Shown: positions 1 to 9,052, numbered from the stretch's first letter. The stretch is 64,000 nt of DNA from Massilia sp. ZL223 (GCF_018119395.1 NZ_JAGPWD010000028.1:1-64000); one strand, 5' to 3'. Notes: generated by a model not told the origin, from the letters alone. Program-made: numbers and translations.

Positions 1-62
1 CCCGCCCCCCCGCCCACCCCCCCCCCCCCCCCCCCCCCCCCCGGGGCGCGGGGGGGCCCGAC
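1..62. other. C-homopolymer low-complexity contig edge
   Basis: The first 60 bases are almost only C, with an uninterrupted run of 26 C at 17-42 followed by a G/C-only stretch. Nothing else in the window looks like this. It carries no reading frame or recognisable site. Its position at the very edge suggests a sequencing or assembly artefact at a contig end rather than biology. Confidence 0.7.
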
Positions 63-93
63 GGTCTTTCAGCAGCGGGTTCTGCAGGCAGCG

Positions 94-1035
94 TCAAGCC
101 GCCGCTTCGAACTCCACCAGCTCCACCCCCGGCAGCCTGCACTCGCCCACCGCGCGGATGATTGCGTCGATGGCCGCCCGCCGGGTGAAGCTCTTGCGCC
201 AGGCAATCACCACGCGGCGCGAAGGCGCCGGCGCCGAGAAAGGCACATAGGTCAGCAGGCCGCTCTTGTCGTTCATGTCGGCCACCGAGGCGCGCGGCAG
301 CACGGTCAGGCCGATGCCGCTGGCCACCATGTGGCGGATCGTCTCCAGCGACGAACCCTCGAAGGTGCGCTGCATGCCGTTGCCGCCCGCCGAGAAGCGG
401 GCCATTTCCGGGCACACTTCCAGCACCTGGTCGCGGAAGCAGTGGCCCGCGCCCAGCAGCAGCATGGTTTCCAGCTTCAGGTCCTCGGCCGAGATCTCCT
501 TGCGGCTGGCCCAGGGATGGCTGCGCGGCATCGCGACCACGAAAGGCTCGTCGTACAGCGGCTGCACCGACATCCCGTGGTCCGGCAGCGGCAGCGCCAT
601 GATGGCGGCGTCCAGCTCGCCCTGGCGCAGCATTTCCAGCAGCTTGTGGGTGTAGTTCTCCTGCAGCACCAGCGGCATCTGCGGCACGGTGTCGATCAGG
701 TTCTTGACCAGGGGCGGCAGCAGGTAGGGGCCGATGGTGTAGATCACGCCCAGGCGCAGGGGACCGGCCAGCGGGTCCTTGTTCTGCTTGGCCAGTTCCT
801 TGATCGCGGCGGTCTGCTCCAGCACGCGCTCGGCCTGGGCCACGATCTGGGCGCCCAGCGGCGTCACCGATACTTCCGAACCGCCACGCTCGAACAGCGT
901 GACGCCCAGCTCGTCTTCCAGCTTCTTGATGGCGACAGACAGGGTCGGCTGGGCCACGAAACAGGCTTCCGCCGCGTGGCCGAAGTGTTTGGCGCGCGCC
1001 ACGGCGACGATGTATTTCAGCTCGGTCAGTGTCAT
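94..1035 (-). CDS. oxyR: OxyR, hydrogen-peroxide-sensing LysR-type regulator
   Basis: LysR-family activator of peroxide defence genes. The N-terminal winged helix-turn-helix spans about residues 1-60 and the substrate-binding-like regulatory domain about 90-300. The two redox cysteines of OxyR fall exactly at C199 and C208 (GHCFRDQVLEVC), the positions used for the peroxide-induced disulfide in E. coli OxyR, which separates this protein from other LysR members. Its 313 residues are close to the usual length. It is divergent from pilU across about 130 bp, where LysR proteins often autoregulate. The gene it normally controls is not visible because the window begins just downstream. Confidence 0.93.
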   Translation of the reverse strand: MTLTELKYIVAVARAKHFGHAAEACFVAQPTLSVAIKKLEDELGVTLFERGGSEVSVTPLGAQIVAQAERVLEQTAAIKELAKQNKDPLAGPLRLGVIYTIGPYLLPPLVKNLIDTVPQMPLVLQENYTHKLLEMLRQGELDAAIMALPLPDHGMSVQPLYDEPFVVAMPRSHPWASRKEISAEDLKLETMLLLGAGHCFRDQVLEVCPEMARFSAGGNGMQRTFEGSSLETIRHMVASGIGLTVLPRASVADMNDKSGLLTYVPFSAPAPSRRVVIAWRKSFTRRAAIDAIIRAVGECRLPGVELVEFEAAA

Positions 1036-1094
1036 AGGCGTTTGGTCTTGGAAAGGCGCGCCGGCGGCTTGCGGCGGCCGGTCAGCCGTGAAAT

Positions 1095-1125
1095 ATTATT
1101 TTAACGGGAATCTTAGTCATATAAT
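1095..1125 (+). promoter_or_regulatory. Candidate sigma70 promoter for pilU
   Basis: A perfect TATAAT lies at 1120-1125, 43 bases before the pilU start, in an AT-rich patch within the divergent oxyR-pilU spacer. The -35 region is weak (TATTTT around 1097-1102). The site is supported only by the -10 match and its position. Confidence 0.35.
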
Positions 1126-1168
1126 TGCCCGGCAGGCCGATTTTGCCTGTCTTTAGAGAAAGGCCCGC

Positions 1169-2362
1169 ATGTCCTCGACCTTCGGCCCGGCGGAAGCCCA
1201 GGCTTATATCCACAAGTTGCTGACGGTGATGCATCACCAGGGCGGCTCCGACCTCTTCATCTCGGCAGACTTTCCTCCCAGCATGAAACACCAGGGCGCG
1301 ATGAAGCCCCTGAGCCAGCAGCGCCTGAGCGGGGAGGTTACGCGCGCCCTGGCCATGTCGCTGATGAACGAGCGCCAGCGCGCCGAGTTCGAGGCCGAGA
1401 TGGAATGCAATTTTGCCATCTCCCTGCCCGGGGTGTGCCGTTTTCGGGTGAATGTCTTCGTGCAGCAGCAGAGCGTGGGCATGGTGGTGCGCACCATCGC
1501 CTCGGAGATCCCGAATTTCGAAAAGCTCGACCTGCCGGAAGTGCTGAAGGACGTCGTCATGACCAAGCGCGGACTGGTGCTGGTGGTGGGCGGCACAGGT
1601 TCGGGCAAGTCGACCACCTTGGCGGCGATGATCGACTACCGCAACAGCAACTCGGCCGGCCACATCATCACGGTCGAAGACCCGGTCGAATACGTCCACA
1701 AAAACAAGAACTGCCTGGTCACCCACCGCGAGGTGGGCGTGGACACGCATTCCTGGCATAACGCGCTGAAGAACACCCTGCGCCAGGCGCCGGACGTGAT
1801 CCTGATCGGCGAGATCCGCGACACCGAGACCATGGAACACGCGATCGCCTTTGCCGAGACCGGCCACCTGTGCCTGGGCACCCTGCATGCGAACAACGCC
1901 AACCAGACCCTGGACCGCATCATCAACTTCTTCCCGGAAGAGCGGCGCAACCAGCTCCTGATGGACTTGTCCTCGAACCTGCGCGCGGTGGTGTCGCAGC
2001 GCCTGATCCGCACCGAGGACGGAAAGGGCCGCAAGGCGGCCATCGAGATCCTGCTGAACACGCCGACGATCAGCGAGATGATCCTGAAAGGGAACTTCCA
2101 GACCATCAAGGAAATCATGCACAAGTCGCGCGAGCTCGGCATGTGCACCTTCGACCAGGCCTTGTTCGAGCTGTACAACAAGGGCTACATCGGCTACGAC
2201 GAAGCGATCCGCAACGCCGATTCGGCCAACGGCCTGCGCCTGCAGATCAAGCTTTCGGGCGACCGCAAGGGCCCGGGCGACGGCGCGGGCGCCAAGGCGA
2301 CCGAACTGTCGATGGCGATCGAGGAAGAAGCGGAAGACGAAGACGCTCCACCCCAAACCTGA
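1169..2362 (+). CDS. pilU: PilT/PilU-type twitching motility ATPase, probably PilU
   Basis: Hexameric cytoplasmic ATPase that powers retraction of type IV pili. The N-terminal PAS-like domain (about 1-110) is followed by a RecA-like ATPase core with Walker A GGTGSGKSTT at 141-150, an Asp box (ITVEDPVEY), a Walker B region (DVILIGEIRDTETM) and the His box around TGHLCLGTLHANNA. The acidic C-terminal tail and the FRVNVFVQQQ segment fit PilU better than PilT, which is normally shorter (about 345 residues against 397 here). A ribosome site (GAGAAAGG) precedes the ATG. The usual pilT neighbour is absent, so PilU rather than a second PilT is an inference. Confidence 0.82.
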   Translation: MSSTFGPAEAQAYIHKLLTVMHHQGGSDLFISADFPPSMKHQGAMKPLSQQRLSGEVTRALAMSLMNERQRAEFEAEMECNFAISLPGVCRFRVNVFVQQQSVGMVVRTIASEIPNFEKLDLPEVLKDVVMTKRGLVLVVGGTGSGKSTTLAAMIDYRNSNSAGHIITVEDPVEYVHKNKNCLVTHREVGVDTHSWHNALKNTLRQAPDVILIGEIRDTETMEHAIAFAETGHLCLGTLHANNANQTLDRIINFFPEERRNQLLMDLSSNLRAVVSQRLIRTEDGKGRKAAIEILLNTPTISEMILKGNFQTIKEIMHKSRELGMCTFDQALFELYNKGYIGYDEAIRNADSANGLRLQIKLSGDRKGPGDGAGAKATELSMAIEEEAEDEDAPPQT

Positions 2363-2375
2363 TTTTTCTATTTTT

Positions 2376-2849
2376 ATGCCTGTATTCGAGAAGAAGATCT
2401 GCGCCCGTGCCGACCTGGCCGCGCGCGTAGCAAGCCTGCCGAAACCCGTGGTGCTGACCAACGGCGTGTTCGACATCCTGCACCGCGGCCACGTGACCTA
2501 CCTCGCGCAGGCGCGCGAACTGGGCGCCTCCCTGGTGGTGGCGGTGAACACCGACGCCTCGGTCAAGCGCCTGGGCAAGGGCGACGACCGCCCGCACAAC
2601 ACCCTGCATGACCGCATGGCCGTGCTGGCGGCGCTGGAGTCGGTCAGCCTGGTGGTGGAGTTCGACGAGCAGACCGCCCTCGAGGTGGTGCAGGAAGCGC
2701 GCCCCGAGATCTATGCCAAGGGCGGCGATTACGTCATGAGCGAGATTCCCGAGGGGCAGGCGGTGCTGGCGTATGGTGGCCGCGCAGTGGCGATCGACTT
2801 CGAGCATGACCGCTCGACCACCAAGCTGGTGGCGAAAATCCGCGGCTGA
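2376..2849 (+). CDS. rfaE2: D-glycero-beta-D-manno-heptose 1-phosphate adenylyltransferase
   Basis: Cytoplasmic nucleotidyltransferase that makes ADP-heptose for the lipopolysaccharide inner core. This is the stand-alone second domain of HldE. The GVFDILHRGH motif (HxGH at 36-39) is the cytidylyltransferase-fold nucleotide-binding signature, and the STTKLVAKI sequence at the end matches the family. At 157 residues it is the length of the separate RfaE2 form used by betaproteobacteria instead of the fused HldE. It follows pilU by 13 bases and is probably cotranscribed with it. It converges with the next gene, with only 5 bases between stop codons. Confidence 0.92.
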   Translation: MPVFEKKICARADLAARVASLPKPVVLTNGVFDILHRGHVTYLAQARELGASLVVAVNTDASVKRLGKGDDRPHNTLHDRMAVLAALESVSLVVEFDEQTALEVVQEARPEIYAKGGDYVMSEIPEGQAVLAYGGRAVAIDFEHDRSTTKLVAKIRG

Positions 2850-2854
2850 TCCGC

Positions 2855-3415
2855 CTATGCGGCGGCGCCACTCGCCTGGCGCCGCATGCGCCACGTCAGC
2901 CCCAGCAAGCCGATGCCCAGCATCGCCCAGGTGGCCGGCTCGGGCGCCTGCGAGATCATGGTCAGGCGGGTGTCGCTGGTCCAGTACAGATGGCGCTCGT
3001 GGGTGCCGCCCGGGTTGAAGTCGTAGGCGTAGTGCAGGTCGCCCGTCGTGATCAGGAGGCCGCCGCCCACCCAGCCTTCCGGATCGCTGCCGTAGCTGCC
3101 GACCGCGAAGCTCAAGCCCTCGTCCGGCGAGAACGAGAAGGCGGTGGCGCCGCAGGTATACCAGGCATTGCTGCCCGCCGCGCAGGCGATGTAGTCGGTC
3201 TCGCCGACCACCAGGGCCAGGAGTTCGTCTTTTTCCAGCAAGCCGTCGCCGTCCAGGTCATTGCCCTTGAACGAGCCGGTGATGGTTTCGTCGGTCAGGA
3301 AAACATCGGCTTCCTGGTCGTAGAAGCCGGCGAAGGAAAAGTCCCAGGAAACGGGATCGGCATGGGCGGCAGCGCAGCCGAGGAGCAGGGCGCCGGTGGT
3401 GAGCAACTTCTTCAT
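2855..3415 (-). CDS. PEP-CTERM anchored secreted protein with an EF-hand-like loop
   Basis: Exported protein of 186 residues. A Sec signal peptide (residues 1-19, cleavage after AHA) is followed by a beta-rich body and a C-terminal PEP-CTERM sorting signal: the PEPATWA motif, a hydrophobic helix and an RMRRQ basic tail. Such proteins are processed by exosortase and tied to exopolysaccharide or biofilm export. Around residues 54-66 the DLDGDGLLEKDEL segment has the spacing of an EF-hand calcium loop, which suggests Ca binding. Four cysteines in the mature part may form disulfides. The specific function is unknown. Confidence 0.8.
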   Translation of the reverse strand: MKKLLTTGALLLGCAAAHADPVSWDFSFAGFYDQEADVFLTDETITGSFKGNDLDGDGLLEKDELLALVVGETDYIACAAGSNAWYTCGATAFSFSPDEGLSFAVGSYGSDPEGWVGGGLLITTGDLHYAYDFNPGGTHERHLYWTSDTRLTMISQAPEPATWAMLGIGLLGLTWRMRRQASGAAA

Positions 3416-3566
3416 GGGTACCTCGAACAGAACAGGGCGCCGGGGAAACGTGAATTGTGTCTGTCGCGTTTGTGAAAACGTGACATTCGCAAGCGTACTC
3501 CCGAACGGCTTAACTGTTGTGTTCGATGCTTATCTTTTGTCGCAGCTCTGCCACAGGGACAGGGCC

Positions 3567-4037
3567 TCAGGCGCCGCCGGCGTAGCCGTTCTGGCGCCAG
3601 GCCTCGTAGACGACGACGGCCACCGTGTTGGACAGGTTCAGGCTGCGGTTATCGGGCCGCATCGGCAGGCGGATGCGCTGCGCGGGCGGGAAGGTTTCGC
3701 GCAGGGCCGGGTCCAGGCCGCGCGATTCGGCGCCGAACACGAACACGTCGCCCGGCCGGAAGCTGGCGTCGGCGAAGGGGGAGGAGCCGTGGGTGGTCAG
3801 CGCGAACATGCGCGCCGGGTCCGGTTTGGCGTCCGCCAGGAAGGCGTCCCAGTTCTTGTGGACCTTCATGGTGGCGTAGTCGTGGTAATCCAGGCCGGCG
3901 CGGCGCATCTTGGCGTCGTCCAGCGGAAAGCCGAGCGGCTCGATCAGGTGCAGCTGCACGCCCGTATTGGCGCACAGGCGGATGACATTGCCGGTGTTCG
4001 GCGGGATTTCTGGTTCGACCAGGACGACGTGGAACAA
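3567..4037 (-). CDS. trmL: tRNA (cytidine/uridine-34-2'-O)-methyltransferase TrmL
   Basis: SPOUT-class methyltransferase that 2'-O-methylates the wobble base of leucine tRNAs. At 156 residues it is a minimal SPOUT protein. It opens with the family sequence VVLVEPEIPPNTGNVIRLC, and the knotted AdoMet site is seen as VFGAESRGL and RSLNLSNTVAVVVYE near the C-terminus. It lies just downstream of comF on the same strand with a short spacer, so the two are probably cotranscribed. Confidence 0.93.
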   Translation of the reverse strand: MFHVVLVEPEIPPNTGNVIRLCANTGVQLHLIEPLGFPLDDAKMRRAGLDYHDYATMKVHKNWDAFLADAKPDPARMFALTTHGSSPFADASFRPGDVFVFGAESRGLDPALRETFPPAQRIRLPMRPDNRSLNLSNTVAVVVYEAWRQNGYAGGA

Positions 4038-4059
4038 CGCATTCTCCTAACAACAATCT

Positions 4060-4791
4060 TCATGTGTGGGGCGGCGTCCTGGCGAAGACGAAATTCGTCA
4101 CCCGCGCCGCGCCGGCCCGTTTCAATACGAACGCCAGTTCATCCAGCGTGTGCCCGCTCGTCATGACGTCGTCGACGACGCCCACGTGCCGGCCCGCTAC
4201 CCGTTCTTCCAGCTCCATGGCGAAGGCGCCGCGCACATTGCGCTGCCGCTCGGCCGGTTCGACGCCCGACTGCGCCGCCGTTTCGACCACCCGCCGGGCC
4301 AGGCGCGGGACGCATTCCGCGTCCAGCAGGCGGGCCAGGGGACGCGCCACCTCCAGCGCCTGATTGTAGCCGCGCTCGGCCAGCCTGCGCGCACCCAGGG
4401 GTACCGGGCACAGCAGATCCGGGGCCGGCCAGGCCGCGCGCAGCGCCGCATCGTGCAGGGTGCGCGCCATCCAGGGCGCCAGCGCCAGCTGGGCGCCGAA
4501 CTTCAATTGCAGCACCAGGGCGTCGAGCGGAGCGTCGTAGTCGCAGGCGGCCAGCGTGGCGTCGAAGGCGGGCGGCGCGGCCAGGCAGGCGCCGCAGGGC
4601 AGGGCGGCATCCAGGTCGCCGGCCGGATTGGCGCACACCGGGCAGCGCGGGCGGACCGTGACATAGGCGCCTTCGCAATCGCCGCAGACGGCGGCATCGC
4701 CGGCCGCGCCGCACAGCGCGCAGCTCGACGGCAGCAGCCAGCGCAACAGAGGGCTGGGCCAGCGCCGCCAGCAGGCGAGCATTCCTGTCAT
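4060..4791 (-). CDS. comF: ComF family phosphoribosyltransferase-like protein
   Basis: ComF-type protein of 243 residues. The N-terminus carries two zinc-ribbon-like Cys groups (C24/C27/C36/C39 and C50/C53/C66/C69). The C-terminal type I phosphoribosyltransferase domain has a PRPP-binding loop VGVVDDVMTSGHT at about 203-215. Members act in natural transformation, helping single-stranded DNA uptake, though the catalytic role is unsettled. It is divergent from the bioC-like gene with about 60 bp between them, an arrangement often seen in this family. Confidence 0.88.
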   Translation of the reverse strand: MTGMLACWRRWPSPLLRWLLPSSCALCGAAGDAAVCGDCEGAYVTVRPRCPVCANPAGDLDAALPCGACLAAPPAFDATLAACDYDAPLDALVLQLKFGAQLALAPWMARTLHDAALRAAWPAPDLLCPVPLGARRLAERGYNQALEVARPLARLLDAECVPRLARRVVETAAQSGVEPAERQRNVRGAFAMELEERVAGRHVGVVDDVMTSGHTLDELAFVLKRAGAARVTNFVFARTPPHT

Positions 4792-4852
4792 CGGCTGGAT
4801 TCTCGATAAACGAGTAAACTCCCGCCATTATCTCATTTGTACGCTCTTCCCC

Positions 4853-5773
4853 ATGGCTTCTCCTCAATCCCCGTCCAAGATGAGCGCGCCGATCGACCTG
4901 GCGCGCGTACGCGCGCTGTTCGCGCGTCCGGAACGCATCGCCCCGTCGGACTTCCTGCGCCGCGAAATCGCCCAGCGCATGCACGAGCGCCTGCAACTGG
5001 TGAAGATCGTCCCGAAACAGGTGCTGGACGCCGGCTGCGGCACCGGCGCCGACCTGGCCCTGCTGCAAAAGACCTATCCGGCGGCCCAGGTCCTGGGCCT
5101 GGACGCCGCCCCGGCCATGGCTTCCGCCGCCAGGGCGCCGGCCCCCAGCACCCGTTCGCTGAACCAGATGCTCAGCCGTTTCCTGCCCGCCAAGGCCGGC
5201 CTCGATATCCTGTGCGGCGACTTCGGCAAGCTGCCGCTGGGCCCGAACTCGCTCGACCTGCTGTGGTCCAACCTGGCGCTGCACTGGCATCCGCTGCCGG
5301 ACCGCGTGTTCGCCGAGTGGCGCCGCGTGCTGCGCGTCGACGGGCTGCTGATGTTCTCGAACTTCGGCCCGGACACCTTCCACGAGCTGCGCACCGCCTT
5401 CGCCGCGCTGGACGACGCCCCGCATACGCTGCCCTTCGTGGATATGCACGATTTCGGCGACCAGCTGGTGGAAGCCGGTTTTTCGACGCCGGTGATGGAC
5501 ATGGAACGCATCACCGTCACCTACGACACGGTGGAGGCGCTGCTGGCCGACGTGCGCGCCCTGGGCGGCAACCCGCTCGACACGCGCCGCCGCGGCCTGA
5601 TCGGGCGCGCGGCCTGGCGCAAGGTCGTGGACGCCTTCGAGGCGCAGCGCCGTCCGGACGGCAAGCTGGGACTGACATTCGAAGTCATCTACGGCCATGC
5701 TTTCCGCCCGGCGCCGCGCGCCACGGCCTCGGGGGAATCGATCGTCCGTTTCCACCCGCCGAAACCTCGTTAA
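4853..5773 (+). CDS. bioC: BioC-like SAM-dependent methyltransferase (malonyl-ACP O-methyltransferase)
   Basis: Class I AdoMet methyltransferase of 306 residues. Motif I VLDAGCGTGAD lies at 58-68 and motif II around VLGLDAAP. The post-motif segment LWSNLALHWHPLPDRVFAEW is typical of BioC, which methylates malonyl-ACP to start pimelate synthesis for biotin. No other bio gene is adjacent, so the substrate rests on family similarity. Related proteins of this class are also annotated simply as methyltransferases. Confidence 0.75.
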   Translation: MASPQSPSKMSAPIDLARVRALFARPERIAPSDFLRREIAQRMHERLQLVKIVPKQVLDAGCGTGADLALLQKTYPAAQVLGLDAAPAMASAARAPAPSTRSLNQMLSRFLPAKAGLDILCGDFGKLPLGPNSLDLLWSNLALHWHPLPDRVFAEWRRVLRVDGLLMFSNFGPDTFHELRTAFAALDDAPHTLPFVDMHDFGDQLVEAGFSTPVMDMERITVTYDTVEALLADVRALGGNPLDTRRRGLIGRAAWRKVVDAFEAQRRPDGKLGLTFEVIYGHAFRPAPRATASGESIVRFHPPKPR

Positions 5774-5814
5774 TTCAACATGCATACCACAGTCCGCGGA
5801 TGCCCCGATTTTCC

Positions 5815-5844
5815 TTGAATAAAAATTAGCAATTTCAGTATAAT
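5815..5844 (+). promoter_or_regulatory. Strong sigma70 promoter for the cox operon
   Basis: TTGAAT (5815-5820) and a perfect TATAAT (5839-5844) are separated by 18 bases inside an AT-rich island. Transcription would begin near 5851, giving coxB an untranslated leader of about 270 nt. Confidence 0.7.
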
Positions 5845-5850
5845 CAATCG

Positions 5851-6119
5851 CTATTTTTCTCTTTCGGACCAGAATAACGCTGAAAAAAACAGCACTTCCG
5901 GGGAAAAAGTAGAACTGAATTGCAGCATCCGCAGAGAACGCCGGACCCTGCCAGCCTAGTGCTGGGCGGGCTCGGCGTGATGGTTTCCACCATTCCGCAG
6001 CGCAATTTCGCGGGACGACCCGGCAGCCCTCTGCGAACAACGTTCGGAGGCGGCGGCAGTTTGTTCTCGGAATTGCCGCCGTCTAAAAAATACATTTATT
6101 TTTTGGTGGTTGGGGACAT
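5851..6119 (+). promoter_or_regulatory. Long structured 5' leader of coxB
   Basis: This stretch holds no convincing gene. It contains several small inverted repeats. The strongest is a hairpin with arms CGGCGGCA (6051-6058) and TGCCGCCG (6074-6081), which extends to about 11 pairs with wobbles and lies about 37 nt before the coxB ATG. A shorter ATGGT/ACCAT pair lies near 5980-5995. A regulatory or mRNA-stabilising role is inference. Confidence 0.35.
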
Positions 6120-7304
6120 ATGACTTATGCATCGCGATTTGGGGCCATGCTGTTCGGCCTCGCTGTAACTGCCGGCATCCCTGCGTGGGCGGCACCGGAG
6201 ATCACGGGCCGGCCGGTTGAGCACCAGTTGAACATGCAGCCCCCCGTGACCGGTGTCGGCGCCGACATCTACTCCCTGCACAACCTGATGATGATCATCT
6301 GCCTGGTCATCTTCGTGGGCGTGTTCGGCGTCATGTTCTATTCGGTGTTCAAGCACCGCAAATCCCTGGGCCACAAGCCCGCCACCTTCCACGAATCGAC
6401 CGCCGTCGAAATCGCCTGGACCGTCGTTCCCTTCCTGATCGTCATCGGCATGGCCCTCCCGGCCACCAAGACCGTGGTGGCGCTGAAGGACACCTCGAAT
6501 GCCGACATCACCATCAAGGCCACCGGCATGCAGTGGAAATGGGGCTACGACTACCTGAAGGGCGAAGGCGAGGGCATCTCCTTCCTGTCGAACCTGTCGA
6601 CCCCGCGCGCCCAGATCGGCCTGCCGGGCGAAGCGCCCACCGAGGCGAAGGGCGAGAACTACCTCCTTGAGGTGGACAACGAAATGGTCGTCCCGGTGAA
6701 CAAGAAGATCCGCATGGTCTTCACCGCCAACGACGTGATCCACGCCTGGACCATCCCGGCCTTCGCCATCAAGCAGGATGCGATTCCCGGCTTCGTGCGC
6801 GACGGCTGGTTCAAGGCCGAGAAGACCGGCGTCTACCGCGGCAACTGCGTCGAGCTGTGCGGCAAGGACCACGCCTTCATGCCGATCGTGGTGCGCGTCG
6901 TGACCGACGCCGAGTACACCGCCTGGGTCGACAAGAAGAAAAAGGACATGGCCGCCCTGGCGGACGATCCGAACAAGGTCTGGACCATCGATGAACTGAA
7001 GACCCGCGGCGAGCAGGTGTACAGCGCCAACTGCGTGGCCTGCCACCAGGCCAACGGCCAGGGCGTGCCGGGCGCGTTCGCGCCGCTGGTCGGCTCGGAA
7101 GTCGTGCTGGGCGCCAAGGGCCACCAGGTCGACGTCCTGCTGAACGGCCAGGATACGCCGAAGTACCCGGCCGCGATGCCGGCATGGAAGCAGCTGTCGG
7201 ATACCGAGATCGCTGCCGTGATCACCTACACCCGCAATGCCTGGACCAACAAGGCCGCGGAAAACATCGTACAACCGGCCGAAATCCTGGCCGCACGTAA
7301 GTAA
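6120..7304 (+). CDS. coxB: Cytochrome c oxidase subunit II with fused cytochrome c domain
   Basis: Subunit II of an aa3/caa3-type terminal oxidase. It takes electrons from cytochrome c and passes them to subunit I. A signal peptide (about 1-24) and two transmembrane helices (about 52-76 and 96-118) precede the periplasmic cupredoxin domain. The CuA ligands are visible as H208, C243, C247, H251 and M254 ([12 protein letters not shown]). A C-terminal class I cytochrome c domain follows, with heme motif CVACH (305-309) and a likely axial Met at 353. The fusion makes it longer (394 residues) than a plain subunit II. First gene of the cox operon. Confidence 0.96.
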   Translation: MTYASRFGAMLFGLAVTAGIPAWAAPEITGRPVEHQLNMQPPVTGVGADIYSLHNLMMIICLVIFVGVFGVMFYSVFKHRKSLGHKPATFHESTAVEIAWTVVPFLIVIGMALPATKTVVALKDTSNADITIKATGMQWKWGYDYLKGEGEGISFLSNLSTPRAQIGLPGEAPTEAKGENYLLEVDNEMVVPVNKKIRMVFTANDVIHAWTIPAFAIKQDAIPGFVRDGWFKAEKTGVYRGNCVELCGKDHAFMPIVVRVVTDAEYTAWVDKKKKDMAALADDPNKVWTIDELKTRGEQVYSANCVACHQANGQGVPGAFAPLVGSEVVLGAKGHQVDVLLNGQDTPKYPAAMPAWKQLSDTEIAAVITYTRNAWTNKAAENIVQPAEILAARK

Positions 7305-7329
7305 GCAAGATCGCTTCAGGGATATCGAA

Positions 7330-8925
7330 ATGACTACCAGCACTATCGATCACGCACACGATCACGGCCACGACCACGCACACGACCATCCGCACGGTCT
7401 GCGCCGCTGGCTGTTCGCCACCAACCACAAGGACATCGGCACCCTGTACCTGTGGTTCTCCTTCATCATGCTGCTCTCGGGCGGCGTGCTGGCGCTGATG
7501 ATCCGCACCGAGCTGTTCCAGCCCGGCCTGCAGTACTTCCGTCCGGAGTTCTTCAACCAGCTGACCACCATGCACGGCCTGGTGATGGTGTTCGGCGCGA
7601 TCATGCCGGCCTTCGTCGGCTTCGCCAACTGGATGCTGCCGCTGCAGGTGGGCGCCTCGGACATGGCCTTCGCGCGCATGAACAACTTCTCGTTCTGGCT
7701 GCTGCCGCCGGCCGCGATCCTGCTGGCCGCGTCCTTCCTGGCCCCGGGCGGCGCCACCGCCGCAGGCTGGACCCTGTATGCGCCGCTGTCGACCCAGATG
7801 GGTATCGGCATGGACATGGCGATCTTCGCGATGCACATCATGGGCGCCTCGTCGATCATGGGTTCGATCAACATCATCGTCACCATCCTGAACATGCGCG
7901 CCCCTGGCATGACCCTGATGAAGATGCCGATGTTCTGCTGGACCTGGCTGATCACCGCCTTCCTGCTGATCGCCGTGATGCCGGTCCTGGCAGGCGCGAT
8001 CACCATGACCCTGACCGACCGTCACTTCGGCACCTCGTTCTTCAACGCCGCCGGCGGCGGCGACCCGGTCATGTACCAGCACATCTTCTGGTTCTTCGGC
8101 CACCCCGAGGTCTACATCATGATCCTGCCGGCCTTCGGCATCGTGTCGCAGATCATCCCGGCCTTCGCACGCAAACCCTTGTTCGGCTACGCCTCGATGG
8201 TCTACGCGACCGCCTCGATCGCGATCCTGTCCTTCATCGTCTGGGCCCACCACATGTTCACCACCGGCATGCCGGTGACCTCGCAGCTGTTCTTCATGTA
8301 CGCCACCATGCTCATCTCCGTGCCGACCGGCGTGAAGGTGTTCAACTGGGTCGCGACCATGTGGAAAGGCTCGATGACCTTCGAGACCCCGATGCTGTTC
8401 GCGGTCGGCTTCATCTTCGTGTTCACCATGGGCGGCTTTACCGGCCTGATCCTGGCGGTGACCCCGATCGACATCCAGGTGCACGACACCTATTACGTGG
8501 TGGCCCACTTCCACTACGTGCTGGTGGCGGGCTCGCTGTTCGCGCTGTTCGCGGGCTTCTACTACTGGGGTCCGAAGTGGACCGGCCACATGTATCCTGA
8601 GACCGCCGGCAAGATCCACTTCTGGCTGTCGCTGATCACCTTCAACGTGACCTTCTTCCCGATGCACTTCCTGGGCCTGGCCGGCATGCCGCGCCGCTAT
8701 GCGGACTACGCCACCCAGTTCACGGACTTCAACATGATCGTGTCCATCGGCGCCTTCGGCTTCGGCCTGTCGCAGGTGTACTTCCTGTTCTTCGTGATCC
8801 TGCCGACCATCCGCGGCGGCAAGAAGGCGGATGCCAAGCCCTGGGAAGGCGCGGAAGGCCTGGAGTGGACCGTGCCGAGCCCGGCGCCGTTCCACACCTT
8901 CGAAACCCCGCCGCTGGTGAAGTAA
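7330..8925 (+). CDS. coxA: Cytochrome c oxidase subunit I with His-rich N-terminus
   Basis: Catalytic heme-copper subunit that reduces oxygen to water and pumps protons. The 531-residue start is chosen at [12 protein letters not shown] because it follows the coxB stop with a suitable spacer; an in-frame upstream extension would overlap coxB. The polytopic core shows heme and CuB ligands: the TMHGLVMVF His, the HPEVYIM motif with its cross-linked His-Tyr, the AHHMF His pair and the VVAHFHYVL pair. Residues 7-22 are mostly His and Asp/Gly ([17 protein letters not shown]), unusual for subunit I and a possible metal-binding tail. Confidence 0.96.
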   Translation: MTTSTIDHAHDHGHDHAHDHPHGLRRWLFATNHKDIGTLYLWFSFIMLLSGGVLALMIRTELFQPGLQYFRPEFFNQLTTMHGLVMVFGAIMPAFVGFANWMLPLQVGASDMAFARMNNFSFWLLPPAAILLAASFLAPGGATAAGWTLYAPLSTQMGIGMDMAIFAMHIMGASSIMGSINIIVTILNMRAPGMTLMKMPMFCWTWLITAFLLIAVMPVLAGAITMTLTDRHFGTSFFNAAGGGDPVMYQHIFWFFGHPEVYIMILPAFGIVSQIIPAFARKPLFGYASMVYATASIAILSFIVWAHHMFTTGMPVTSQLFFMYATMLISVPTGVKVFNWVATMWKGSMTFETPMLFAVGFIFVFTMGGFTGLILAVTPIDIQVHDTYYVVAHFHYVLVAGSLFALFAGFYYWGPKWTGHMYPETAGKIHFWLSLITFNVTFFPMHFLGLAGMPRRYADYATQFTDFNMIVSIGAFGFGLSQVYFLFFVILPTIRGGKKADAKPWEGAEGLEWTVPSPAPFHTFETPPLVK

Positions 8926-8927
8926 TC

Positions 8928-9038
8928 ATGACCCAGGAAGTTCGCAAGCCGAGCAATCTGAAAACCGCCCTGGTGCTGGGCGGGATTGCGCTGTTCTTCT
9001 TCATCAGCGTGTTCGTCAAGTTCACGCTGCTGAGCTGA
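8928..9038 (+). CDS. Small cytochrome oxidase assembly-type membrane peptide (36 aa)
   Basis: A 36-codon reading frame starts two bases after the coxA stop and ends 14 bases before ctaG. A short basic head (MTQEVRKPSN) leads into one transmembrane helix (about residues 13-34, rich in Leu, Phe, Ile and Val). Burkholderiales cox operons often carry a tiny single-helix protein at this point, annotated as a small cytochrome oxidase assembly protein; that link is from family knowledge. Position and topology make it likely to be a real gene. Confidence 0.75.
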   Translation: MTQEVRKPSNLKTALVLGGIALFFFISVFVKFTLLS

Positions 9039-9052
9039 ACCGGGAGCCGGGG

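Noticed and set aside
7222-8895. 557-codon minus-strand frame opposite coxA
   Set aside because: His/Gly/Asp/Glu-rich antisense shadow of a conserved membrane protein.
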